Assembly (NCBI RefSeq): GCF_004119495.1
Contig: NZ_NRQU01000044.1
Span: forward strand, 1 to 40,257
From: Flavobacterium sp. YO12
GTDB lineage: Bacteria; Bacteroidota; Bacteroidia; Flavobacteriales; Flavobacteriaceae
Length of the DNA: 40,257 nucleotides
Direction of reading: 5' to 3'
Notes under the pieces: generated by a model
Told to the model about the DNA's origin: nothing
Databases searched by the model: none
What the model saw: only the letters and a program-made list of their open reading frames with translations
Program-made: the position numbers and the translations under genes
Part shown: positions 16,987-26,028 of the stretch, one piece after another
Layout of the letters: each line of letters starts with the position of its first letter
Position numbering within the stretch: the stretch's first letter is position 1

Positions 16987-18058
16987 TTAATTCTTATAAA
17001 GCTGTATTACTTTTTTGATTACAGCCTCTTTTGAATATTCCTTTACAGTTGATTTTTGAAAAATTTTCTGCTAAAGTAGTTCTCAATGCTTCATCATAAG
17101 TTAGTAATTTTAACTGATCCTTTAATTCTAAATAGTTTAACGGGTCAAATAACAATCCGTTAAAACCATTTTCAATAATTTGTGAACAATATCCAACATT
17201 GGAAGAAAGAACTGCCAATTTTTCTGATGCGTACTCTAATAAAGTTATAGGGAGTCCTTCGTTTGTCGAAGCCAAAACTCCAATTGAAGATTGCGAGAGT
17301 ATATATTTGATATCGTTCCTTTCTCCGTACAAATGTATATAGCTCTCTAATAAATTAAACTTTATAAACTCTTTTAAATAAGCTGAATAGGAGTCGAAAT
17401 AATCTTTCCCAATTAAATGTAAAGTCCATCCTGATTCCTGTAATCTTAAATCTTGAAAAGCTTTAAGCATCAGCATATGATTTTTGGGTTCTTTTAAATT
17501 TGCAAGAAAAACTATTCGCCTGCCTAGAATTCCTTTTAATCTTGTTGTTTCTAAATTTTCTTTTCGATCTAAAATGAAATTTGGAATAAAAAAGACGTTT
17601 TTACAAAACATATTTTTCTTGCTCCAAGCTTCTAATTGCAGGCTTACCACAAAAATCGAAGTAAAAAAAAGAGAACAAAAAATCAACATTTTATTCTTAC
17701 TTTTCGATTCAGCTGCTCTATTTCCAAAATGATCGTGCCAGAAAATCTTAATTTGAGGTAATGTCAATTTTACTAAAACTGCTGTAAAAAAAGAGGTACT
17801 GTGCGTATGAACAATATCAATTCTGTTTTTTAAAATATACTTTCTTAATCTAAAAACAGCTTTAAAATCGACTTTGCTCTTTTTGTTTAAAAACAAATAC
17901 GAAACTTTTTCATCTATCTGATCAGTCAATTGGCCTTCTTTTCGAGTTACAACTAACCCCGAAAAAGTCATTTCTTTTGATAAAGCATTGGCATAATTCA
18001 CCGCCATTCTTTCGGCACCTCCCATTTGCAATGAATCTACGATTTGCACCACTCTCAT
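16987..18058 (-). CDS. GT4 glycosyltransferase, C-terminal tail frameshifted
   Basis: A GT-B fold GT4 enzyme of about 354-356 residues. The N-terminus VQIVDSLQMGGAERMAVNYA is the acceptor-domain opening; the C-terminal half has STNEGLPITLLEYASEKLAV, the nucleotide-sugar E-x7-E element. As written, the frame ends in FSKINCKGIFKRGCNQ and stops at 16994, an unlikely tail. Removing one base at the T5/A5 runs (17053-17063) restores an ending in the pattern STVKEYSKEAVIKKV...LYKN with a stop at 16987, the usual GT4 end. The core is intact, so activity may survive either way. The stop overlaps nothing; the start overlaps the stop of the next upstream gene by 4 nt. Confidence 0.85.
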
Positions 18059-19171
18059 TTCTCAAGTACTTTTTTAAGTTCTGCTTCGAAGATTTCAATT
18101 GTATAATATTGTGACCAATCTGCGACTCTCTTACTCGTTTCTAGAAAAAGTTTTTCATCTAAAAAATCAATTATTTGATCCCGATCTTTCTCTAAATTCA
18201 TATTCAATACTATTCCTCTTTTTCCATAATCTAGCATAAATGGAACACATGAAACTTTTGTCGCAATAGGTATACAGCCCCAAAACATTCCCTCGGCGAT
18301 AGCTTTTGGCCATCCTTCACTCTTAGAAGGTAAAATAACAAAATGGCTTTTTTGATAAGCTTTCTTTAATGTTTCTTTATCTTGGTTGCCATGTAAAAAA
18401 ACAATGTTTTGGAGTTGATTTGCGGCAATGTAATTTTCTAAAGAATCTCTTTCAATTCCTTCGCCATATATATTTAAAACCGCTTTATTTCCCTTTTTCA
18501 CAAGTTGCTCAATTAACCTTACAGCATATATAGGATTTTTACCTTCTACTAAACTACCTGCAAATGCAAACTCCATTGTTTGATCTATATTCTTTTTTAT
18601 GATCAATTCTTTTTCAGAATCTGAATAAGTTGCAGTAAAAAATGATTTTAAATTTTTAGATTGATTTTCCCAGTATCCGTAAACCAAAACCTGTATATTC
18701 CTGCTCAAAAAAGTACTAACTAAAATATATTTCTGTAAACGGTATGTCCAAGGCTGTTTACTTTGAGGATCCCAGTTTCCTGCATATTTTGCCGATTTTG
18801 TTTTGTTTGGGAAAAACATTTGAACAAAACAGCCCAACAATCCCATATTTCCAGGACATCTTAAATGTATATGATCTACATCTTTCATCGCCCAAAATAG
18901 CTGACAAAGAATAAATGGAATTTTAAAGACTGCCAAAAAAACTGTTTTTAAAACTAGTAAAACTAAAGTTAGAAACCTTCCTAAAATCAATCTTGCTATG
19001 TTGATAAACACTGTCAATTTTTGTTATCCTGTTTTTTTTTAATGGAGCCAAAATAATAACCTCATCAACATGTTTCAACCAAATATTCATTTCTCTCACA
19101 TAAGGTGCATAACCCAAATATTTATTCCCTTTTTGAATATGACTAACATTTGTAATTATTAAGAACTTCAT
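18055..19171 (-). pseudogene. GT4 glycosyltransferase split by a frameshift in a T7 tract
   Basis: The N-terminal domain is read from ATG 19171 (MKFLIITNVSHIQKGNKYLG) and hits a stop just after the minus-strand T7 run (A7 on plus, 18935-18941). The rest of the protein is open in another frame down to 18055. With six Ts the protein continues through FKNSFLAVFKIP and is 371 aa, a normal GT4 length. The donor domain shows AGSLVEGKNP, INIYGEG-like VLNIYGEG, LHGNQDKE and SKSEGWPKAIAEGMFWG, the E-x7-E-type element. A downstream in-frame start could produce only a protein lacking much of the acceptor domain. Donor and acceptor are unknown. Confidence 0.8.
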
Positions 19172-19216
19172 TTTAGATCTGCTTTTATCCTTATTTTCGA
19201 AGAAAGCCTTTCGTAG

Positions 19217-20362
19217 TTAATTTTGTAACTCTTTAAAAAAACTAATAGTACGATTTACTACATCTTCAACTTTATACTTGCGAAGTACAAACGCTCTAGC
19301 TTTTTTTCCTATTTCATTTGCTTTTGATATATTCGAAAGAAACCATACAATCTTCTCAGCAATATCTTCCGGATCGTATGGATCACACAATAAACCTGTT
19401 TTATAATCTTCAATAGTTTCAGGGCCTGAGCCATATTTTGTAAAAACTACCGATTTTTCCATAGCCATTGCTTCAGAAGCAACAAGACCTTGGGTTTCTA
19501 CATGAGATGGAAAAACACAAACCGCAGCTTTTGAGTATGCTTTTGGAATATCCTTAAAAGGAATCGCTCCGTGAAAATGAATATGACTTGCCAATTGTCC
19601 TAATTTAGGTAATTCCTTTTCTTTAAGCATCTGTATGTAAGAGCTTCCATCTGGAAAAAACCAATCTCTTCCATAAGTTTCTAATGAAACATTAGGAAAC
19701 TTTTTATTTACTAACGGAAAAGCTTGAATCAACTGGCGGATTCCTTTTTTCTCGCAAACCGTCCCAACAAAAACAATTTTGTTCTTGGATTCATTTTTAC
19801 TTATAGGTTTAAAAAAATCTGTATCAATGGGGTTATTTAAATATACTAGTGGTTTGTTATTGTAACTCAAATACTTTTCGGTATGATTTTTTGCATAGTG
19901 GGAAACTGCTATAAATGCATCACTTTTTTTGAAAGATCTTTTTTCCTGAAACCCTTTCCATTTGTCAATTTTTCTTTTTTCACTTTCTGCAAAAAAATGA
20001 TGACCACCGTGCAGACGTATCACATATTTTACATCTGGCAGCTTATTTATAAAAGCGAGACCAAGCTCAGATGATTCAACAATTTGTATTGGATTTCTTT
20101 GATGGATTTCTTTGATTTTAGTATTAATCAATTTATAGTTTAAATACCATGTAAAGCCTTTTACTGTATTCTTCTTCACTCTATAAATTTCTACACCTTC
20201 AACAATTTCAGTTTCTTCTTTTTCTATATAGTTTATCCCGACAACTGACACTTTCATTCCTTGTTTGACTAGTGCTGGCGCCAATGTTTTAACAAAACTG
20301 CCTATTCCTCCATGTGGAAAACCTTGTTTCGGAAATTCGTTTGTAATGAAACAAATATGCAT
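19217..20362 (-). CDS. GT4 glycosyltransferase
   Basis: A complete GT-B fold enzyme of 381 residues. The acceptor domain opens ICFITNEFPKQGFPHGGIGSFV, and VIRLHGGHHFF is in the middle. The donor domain has IVFVGTVCEKKGIRQLIQA, FHGAIPFKDIPKAY and SHVETQGLVASEAMAMEKSVV. I take the ATG at 20362, one base after the stop of the preceding gene, instead of the TTG three codons upstream. It resembles GT4 capsular/LPS glycosyltransferases; the sugar cannot be assigned. It sits between two frameshifted glycosyltransferase genes in the same transcription unit. Confidence 0.87.
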   Translation of the reverse strand: MHICFITNEFPKQGFPHGGIGSFVKTLAPALVKQGMKVSVVGINYIEKEETEIVEGVEIYRVKKNTVKGFTWYLNYKLINTKIKEIHQRNPIQIVESSELGLAFINKLPDVKYVIRLHGGHHFFAESEKRKIDKWKGFQEKRSFKKSDAFIAVSHYAKNHTEKYLSYNNKPLVYLNNPIDTDFFKPISKNESKNKIVFVGTVCEKKGIRQLIQAFPLVNKKFPNVSLETYGRDWFFPDGSSYIQMLKEKELPKLGQLASHIHFHGAIPFKDIPKAYSKAAVCVFPSHVETQGLVASEAMAMEKSVVFTKYGSGPETIEDYKTGLLCDPYDPEDIAEKIVWFLSNISKANEIGKKARAFVLRKYKVEDVVNRTISFFKELQN

Positions 20363-20363
20363 C

Positions 20364-21744
20364 TTAAACAATAATCAGTTTTTGCCTTATGTTGTTTGAT
20401 GCATTTTTATAATCTCCAAGTATTTTCACTTTCCATTCTTCCATGGCAATATTTTGACTTGTCTCTAAAACTATTTTTTTTGAAATTTCTTCTTTGCTGT
20501 TCAACCAAATAACCGCTTTTTTATTTGGCATACTCTTAAAATGTTGAAACTGATAGATTGTATTTACGGACCAATTTTCTTCTTTTTTATTTTGTTGATC
20601 GTAATTAATGAAAATGCAAGGTTTTTTAAACATCCAAAAATCAAATGCCATTGTTGAGCCAACATTGACAACTATGTTAGAATAAAAAGCTGTACTAACA
20701 AGTAGCTTTACATCTTCGAGAGATGGATAAACGGCATTCCATTCTTTTGATTTACTAAAATACCATAATGGCGGAGCTTCTTTTATTATCTCTTTAAATT
20801 CATTTACAACGTCATCAAATCGTCCTGAAAAATCGACTGGACATCTTCTAAATAGTATTTGATACTGGTGTTGTAAATTTGCTTTAATAATTTCTTGAGC
20901 AAGATCTTTTAAATAAATCGGATCATCTGGAGATGTTTTTAGATCATCTCCTGAAAAACATATTATTTTCTTATTTGGGTCTAAATTATATCTTTTATAA
21001 AAAATTTCTTTTTCGATTATATTCTCCGCTTTTCCATAAAACTCAAACTGAGGTGTTCCTGTGATAAAAATTTTATCTGCAGAAATTTCAGGATAATATA
21101 TTTGCAGTTCATTTTTCATATAATCTGACCAAACTAAGTAATTATCGGCTCTTAAAGCTAAACGGGCTTTAGGCAGATTATCCCAAGAATAAATTACTGT
21201 TGTTGTCGAAATTCCTAAATCTAATGCTGCTGCAAATATTGCTGCTGCTTTTAAGGCTCTTTGGTGAGAACAAAAAACAGTACTAGGCTGCTCTTTTTTT
21301 AGAATTGCTTTTACCTCTTCATAAAAAGGATTTTGACGTAGCGCTTTCTGATATTTTCTTTCTAATTTTAGAATGCTGGAATATTGCTTAAAAAAAAGGA
21401 GCAATACACTCAATTGTTTTGTAGAAGATCTTTTTTGAAATTCTATTTTGATTCCAATTCCAGTTACTTAACAAAGTGGAATTTTTCGTTTTTTCGTAAT
21501 TGGAATACAATCTAGACAAACAAATTAATTCCCTCAGAAATTTTTCTTTTACTGACTCTTTGTAATCTGGAATTACAATTTCGCTTTCTATAGCAACATT
21601 CTTCTTAATTGCTATTATAGTCTCTGGATCAAAATTATGAAACAGAATCAATTCTTCGTTTGTATTAATAAATGTGTCTGAATAAAGGTAATTTCTAATT
21701 CCAACTCCATCCGGAAAGAAAAGTAAAATTTTATTCTTCTTCAT
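20364..21744 (-). pseudogene. Predicted GT-B-fold polysaccharide glycosyltransferase, split in a T8 tract
   Basis: The first 118 residues are read from ATG 21744 (MKKNKILLFFPDGVGIRNYL) and stop immediately after a T8 run (A8 on plus, 21390-21397). A second frame continues to 20364. Removing one T joins ...ECIAPFF to KQYSSILKLERKYQ and gives 459 aa. The fused protein has an early acceptor-like domain, the VIYSWDNLPKARLALRADNYLV/WSDYMKNEL segment and a nucleotide-binding-like half (KIICFSGDDLKTS, NVGSTMAFDFWMF). This resembles CDP-glycerol-transferase/UDP-GlcNAc-epimerase-fold polysaccharide enzymes, but I do not recognise a named family. The 26-nt overlap of the two halves is an artefact of the shift. 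Confidence 0.72.
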
Positions 21745-21753
21745 TCAAGAACC

Positions 21754-22635
21754 TTACTTATTAAAAAAGTCTTTTAAAATTTTAGCCGTAAAAATTTTAG
21801 CCCCATCATCTGTCATATGTCCGCAAGACGAGAAATACTTGTTTTCGATCACTACGTTCTCATAATTATGAATTTCAGGATAAGCTTTTTTAACTTTTTC
21901 AAAATAATTCATTCCCACCACATTTTCGCACATTGGTGTCATTACAGCAATAAAATTGATATTGTTTGCTTTGCAGATATTTTTAATTTCTTCGTAATAT
22001 TTATTATGAGGAAGCGGATTTAAGTTGACAATATTATTTTTCATATTGCCGTTTTTATGTTTTTCTAATGGATAATATCCTAGGTTGTCTAATGCATTTG
22101 TTTTTTCATTTTTCATGATTTTACAAACTTCTCTAAAACCAATTTTGCTATCAAACTTTATGAATCGATAAAATGGAATATAATAAAGTTCATTAAAATT
22201 TTCCTGAGATTTAAACTGATTTTTTATTACTTCTGAATTATGAATGTAAGGTAAAAACTTTGCCGAAACACCATCCGATTCTTTGTCGTTCGACAAGTTT
22301 AAATCGGCTTCGAGAATAATATTTTTAATTTTATATTTCCTTTCAATCATTAATTTCAGCATTAATGAAGCTTCAAATAAATGTCCACCGCTCATACCAT
22401 AATTAAACGTTTTCAGTCCTTTGTCTTCAAACATTTTCGAAACAAAATGATTGTTTGCTCTTGAGGAACCTAGAATAACTACATCATAGTTTTGAGGTTT
22501 AGAATTGACAACTGTTTCAATTTTTCCGCGATTTTTTGATTGAAAAAAAACTGCTGTATAAAGTCCATCCAAAACAACTGCAATTAGAGTTATTATTAGA
22601 ATAATTTTAGCGGTATAGGTTAAAAAACGTTTCAT
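21754..22635 (-). CDS. SGNH-like membrane-anchored protein partnered with MBOAT
   Basis: A 293-residue protein with one N-terminal membrane helix (about 8-30) and an extracytoplasmic domain of SGNH/DltD/AlgJ-like design. VVILGSSRANNHF carries the candidate nucleophile Ser, YGMSGGH is the glycine block, and CGHMTDDGAKIF carries the candidate histidine. In most SGNH enzymes an Asp stands three residues before that His; here it is Ser, so the triad is atypical. The ATG overlaps the MBOAT stop by one base. MBOAT plus SGNH pairs (AlgI/AlgJ, DltB/DltD, PatA/PatB) acylate extracytoplasmic glycans, so glycan O-acetylation is the likely job. Confidence 0.72.
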   Translation of the reverse strand: MKRFLTYTAKIILIITLIAVVLDGLYTAVFFQSKNRGKIETVVNSKPQNYDVVILGSSRANNHFVSKMFEDKGLKTFNYGMSGGHLFEASLMLKLMIERKYKIKNIILEADLNLSNDKESDGVSAKFLPYIHNSEVIKNQFKSQENFNELYYIPFYRFIKFDSKIGFREVCKIMKNEKTNALDNLGYYPLEKHKNGNMKNNIVNLNPLPHNKYYEEIKNICKANNINFIAVMTPMCENVVGMNYFEKVKKAYPEIHNYENVVIENKYFSSCGHMTDDGAKIFTAKILKDFFNK

Positions 22636-24070
22636 TAAAATTGAAAGTATATAAATTCTTTATAGTCAGAGAAAGTCCCAAAAGCAAGTATTGCTGTAAT
22701 AGCCAATGCAATTTTAAGCATACTATTTCGTCCTGAAAGCGGTTCGATCTTAGCACGGCTATTCCATTCTACTGCAACAAACAATACTACTAAGAGTATT
22801 AATTCGTAATTGTATCTTTCGTTATCTAAATATTGAAAACTAAAATCTTGATTTAAAACTAATCTTTTCAGATACAGCAAAGCATCTGATATTGTTCTTG
22901 CTCTAAAAAATACCCAAGCGACACATGTAATTATAAACGTAGATAAAATACTTAGAATTACTTTTACGGAGTCTAAATCTCTTTTTAAAACTATTGTATC
23001 TATGTTGTTTCTGTTACTTTTTGCCAGTAGCAATGGTAAAAAATAAACAGCATTTATGAATCCCCAAGCTATATAAGTCCAATTTGCTCCATGCCAAAAA
23101 CCGCTGACGATAAAAATTATAAACGTATTTCTAATTTTCATCCAAAGTCCGCCTTTACTTCCTCCTAATGGGATATATAAATAATCTCGAAACCATGATG
23201 AAAGCGATATGTGCCATCTTCTCCAAAACTCGGCAATATCTCTAGAAAAATAAGGGTAATTGAAGTTTCGCAACAAATCGATTCCAAACAATTTTGAAAC
23301 CCCTAAAGCTATATCTGAATATCCTGAGAAATCTCCATAAATTTGAAATGCAAAATAAACGGCTCCCATTATCAACGAAAAAGAATTCATTGTTGAATAA
23401 TTATCGAAAATGGCATTAGCATAAGTTGCACAAGTATCTGCAATGACTACCTTTTTTACCAATCCCCAAATAATTTGACAGACTCCATCTTTAGCAGTTT
23501 GAAAATTAAACTCTCGTTTTACTTTTACTTGCGGAAGTAAATGGGTAGCTCTCTCAATTGGACCGGCAACCAGCAAAGGAAAGTAACTTACAAACAAGGA
23601 ATAATCTACAAAATTGTATTCGGCTTTAATTCGTTTATAATAAATATCTATCACATAAGACAGTCCATGAAAAGTGTAAAACGAAATCCCGACTGGAAGT
23701 ATCACGTTTAATAAAATAGGGCTTGCTTTAAATCCTGCTGTGCTTAACAAATCTGCAAAAGAAGAGGCAAAAAAGTTATAGTATTTAAAGATTCCGAGAA
23801 ATCCAAGATTAACAATAATACTTAACCAAAACCAAAATTTTCTGCTTTTTTTCAGATTTTCCTTTCTCAATTTGAATTCCTGTGTAATAATCTAAGAAGG
23901 TTGAAAAAAACTAATAAGAATAAAAACCTCCAATCCCAACAGGAATAGAAATAATAACTAGCTACAATTAATACAAAATTTTGAGTGCTTTTGTTTTTGT
24001 TAAAAACAAACCAATACAATAAAAATACTATTGGTAAAAAAACAGCAAAAGCTATGGAGTTGAAAAACAT
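22635..24070 (-). pseudogene. MBOAT-family O-acyltransferase with two frameshifts
   Basis: The AlgI-type membrane-bound O-acyltransferase is spread over three frames. From ATG 24070 (MFFNSIAFAVFLPIVFLLYW) it is open to a first T7 run (A7 on plus, 23904-23910). The next ~20 residues (STFLDYYTGIQIEKGKSEK) lie in a second frame up to an A7 run (T7 on plus, 23846-23852). The remainder is in a third frame to 22635. Shortening both runs to six restores 477 aa, the usual length. The catalytic histidine region FWHGANWTYIAWG and the FWRRWHISLS motif are intact. Such enzymes pass acyl groups across the membrane to a glycan, here with the adjacent SGNH-like protein. Confidence 0.88.
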
Positions 24071-24223
24071 AATTGCTTAAAAGTGGAAATTAGTTAAGAA
24101 ACATAATTTAAATATCTCTAAATTGTTTTTGATGATTGAGCTGACAAATATCCGATTTCTGCCGACAACTAAGAAATAATTCAGCACTATTTCTATATAA
24201 GGATTCTCAGAGCCTTAAATTAA

Positions 24224-24882
24224 TTATATCTTTTTAAATAAATATTCAGCATAATCAAAATCCTCTTGTGTATCAATATCAACAATTGCAAACGTATGGT
24301 TTACTTCGAATGGCAATGCATCTTTTGAAATAATTATATCTTCAAAAATTAATTTTGCTTTTATGATATACAGCAATCCATTTTCAAAAAAAGAGGCTCC
24401 AAATCTTGGCTCCTTTGTCCGATTTTGTAATTAAACGGAATAAATTTATTATCTACTATTTTTCCAAACTTTTTGTCATTCTCTGTAACCGTAAATAAAC
24501 TATCATGTCTCTCTCTTTCATATATACTAAAAGCATCTTTCAATAAATTTTCTGGTCTTAAAGGATTAGTAGGCTGCAGTAGAATAACATTTTCAACCTC
24601 AATATTTATTGTCTCCAAAACATGTTTCAATGCAGTTATGGTTGGTTCTAAATCTCCCGATAATGATTCTGGTCTGTCTATAACTTTTGCTCCAAATTGT
24701 AATGCAATCTTTTTTGTTTCAGCATCATTAGTCGAAACATAAATTTCATCAATTATTTCACTGTTGGCTTGTGCGTACAAAATACTATGCACCAGTAAAG
24801 GAATACCGTCAATTAATTTTATATTTTTTTGATACAACCTTTTAGAACCTCCTCGTGCTGGAATTATAGCAATTGTTTTCAT
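24224..24882 (-). pseudogene. Acylneuraminate cytidylyltransferase-like protein, frameshifted near the C-terminus
   Basis: A CMP-sugar synthetase homologue (NeuA/PseF family), which would activate a nonulosonic acid with CTP. Motifs are IPARGGSKRLYQKN (CTP binding), DRPESLSGDLEPT and LLQPTNPLRP. The frame runs into the wrong phase at a T7 run (A7 on plus, 24386-24392) and stops at 24361. One extra T continues it through SQDLEPLFFENGLLYI to a stop at 24224 and gives 219 aa, normal for NeuA. I chose the ATG at 24882 (MKTIAIIPARGG), 1 nt after the previous stop, not the start 8 codons upstream. No neuB/pseI or other nonulosonate gene is present in the window, so its substrate is unclear. Confidence 0.8.
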
Positions 24883-24883
24883 T

Positions 24884-25975
24884 TTATTGCATTCTTTTTC
24901 TAGCATTTGCTATAAGTTCATTCATACTAACATTCCATTTTTCTGAAGAATACAATTCTGAAGAAAATTCAGGAAACTCAAATTTTCCATTTAAAAAATC
25001 ATTTATTGCATCAACCCATTCTAAAACAAAATCAGGATTTTGGATAAGTCTTCCCAGCTTTCCATATTGCAAAACTTCTGGAACACCTCCCATTGCAGAG
25101 GCAATACAATAATTGCCACAGTGCAAAGCCTCAATTAAACTTAACCCAAAACCCTCCTGGCATAACGTTGGAAAAAGATAACAATCTGACGCTCGATAAT
25201 ATTCTGGAAGATTATGGTTTGGGATTTTACCCAAGAATTTCACTCCATCCATATCGTTTTCATATTCGCATCCAATAACTATTAATACAATATTCTTTTC
25301 TGTATTATATATCTTTTTCCATGCTTCTAAAATAATATGTAATCCTTTTTTTGGTCTATCTTGAGAACACCATACAAAGACTTTTTTATCATCAAATTCA
25401 AGTATTTTCTTTAACTCTTGTTTTCTTGAAACTGAAACTCTTTTAAATTTATTAGTATCGATGCCGTTATAAAGTATCGAGAAATGACTAGGAAGAGTAG
25501 TAATTGTTTCTTTATGCAGTTTATAACTATCATGTGTTAATACAACCAATTCATTTATCAATTCATAAAAATTTGATTGTGAATTTGGCTGAGCATACGG
25601 GGAGAAACCATGATAAAAGAACTGAATGTAACAATTCTTTGAAACTCCTTTTGAAACAAGATACTCTTTAAGAGGTTTAACCATTCCGTAATTATCAACA
25701 ATTTGAATTATATAATTTTCTTTTGGAACTATTATCTTGTCTAGCGCTTGTAAATATTCAGTATTTTTTTTCTTGAAAACTCTCTTTTGAATCTTGCTCC
25801 AAAGTGTTAATTTCACAAAACTATATTTTACGCTCTCAAACAAAACCTCTGGCTTAGGGCAAACTATATAGTCTATTTCATGATTTTTCTCTAAGTAATT
25901 CTTATACAATGTTGTCCAACTTCCAATTTTTGAAAAAGGCAAGGACACTTGTGAAAGCAAAATCACTTTTGACAT
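24884..25975 (-). CDS. GT4 glycosyltransferase
   Basis: An intact 363-residue GT-B enzyme. The acceptor domain opens VILLSQVSLPFSKIGSWTTLY; the donor domain has YNGIDTNKF, WCSQDRPKKGLHIILEAW, FLGKIPNHNLPEYYRASDCYLFP and EGFGLSLIEALHCGNY, the GT4 E-x7-E element. The length is typical. It starts at ATG 25975 after a 53-nt gap and ends one base before the start of the cytidylyltransferase gene, so the two are coupled. The sugar is unknown. Confidence 0.88.
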   Translation of the reverse strand: MSKVILLSQVSLPFSKIGSWTTLYKNYLEKNHEIDYIVCPKPEVLFESVKYSFVKLTLWSKIQKRVFKKKNTEYLQALDKIIVPKENYIIQIVDNYGMVKPLKEYLVSKGVSKNCYIQFFYHGFSPYAQPNSQSNFYELINELVVLTHDSYKLHKETITTLPSHFSILYNGIDTNKFKRVSVSRKQELKKILEFDDKKVFVWCSQDRPKKGLHIILEAWKKIYNTEKNIVLIVIGCEYENDMDGVKFLGKIPNHNLPEYYRASDCYLFPTLCQEGFGLSLIEALHCGNYCIASAMGGVPEVLQYGKLGRLIQNPDFVLEWVDAINDFLNGKFEFPEFSSELYSSEKWNVSMNELIANARKRMQ

Positions 25976-26028
25976 TAAACTTTTCTCATTAATCGTTTCA
26001 ACATTTTTGTACTACATTATATAATTAC

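Noticed and set aside
17663..17670. A8 run in the GT4 gene as another broken site
   Set aside because: The frame reads CSLFFTS through the run and stays homologous on both sides, so the run is in frame.
21388..21413. Two genuine overlapping genes with coupled translation
   Set aside because: Both halves together make one continuous protein when one T is removed, and the downstream half has no natural N-terminus.
23867..24070. A separate small membrane protein of 67 residues
   Set aside because: Its sequence is the typical first 55 residues of AlgI-type MBOAT proteins and joins the next frame after correction of the T7 run.
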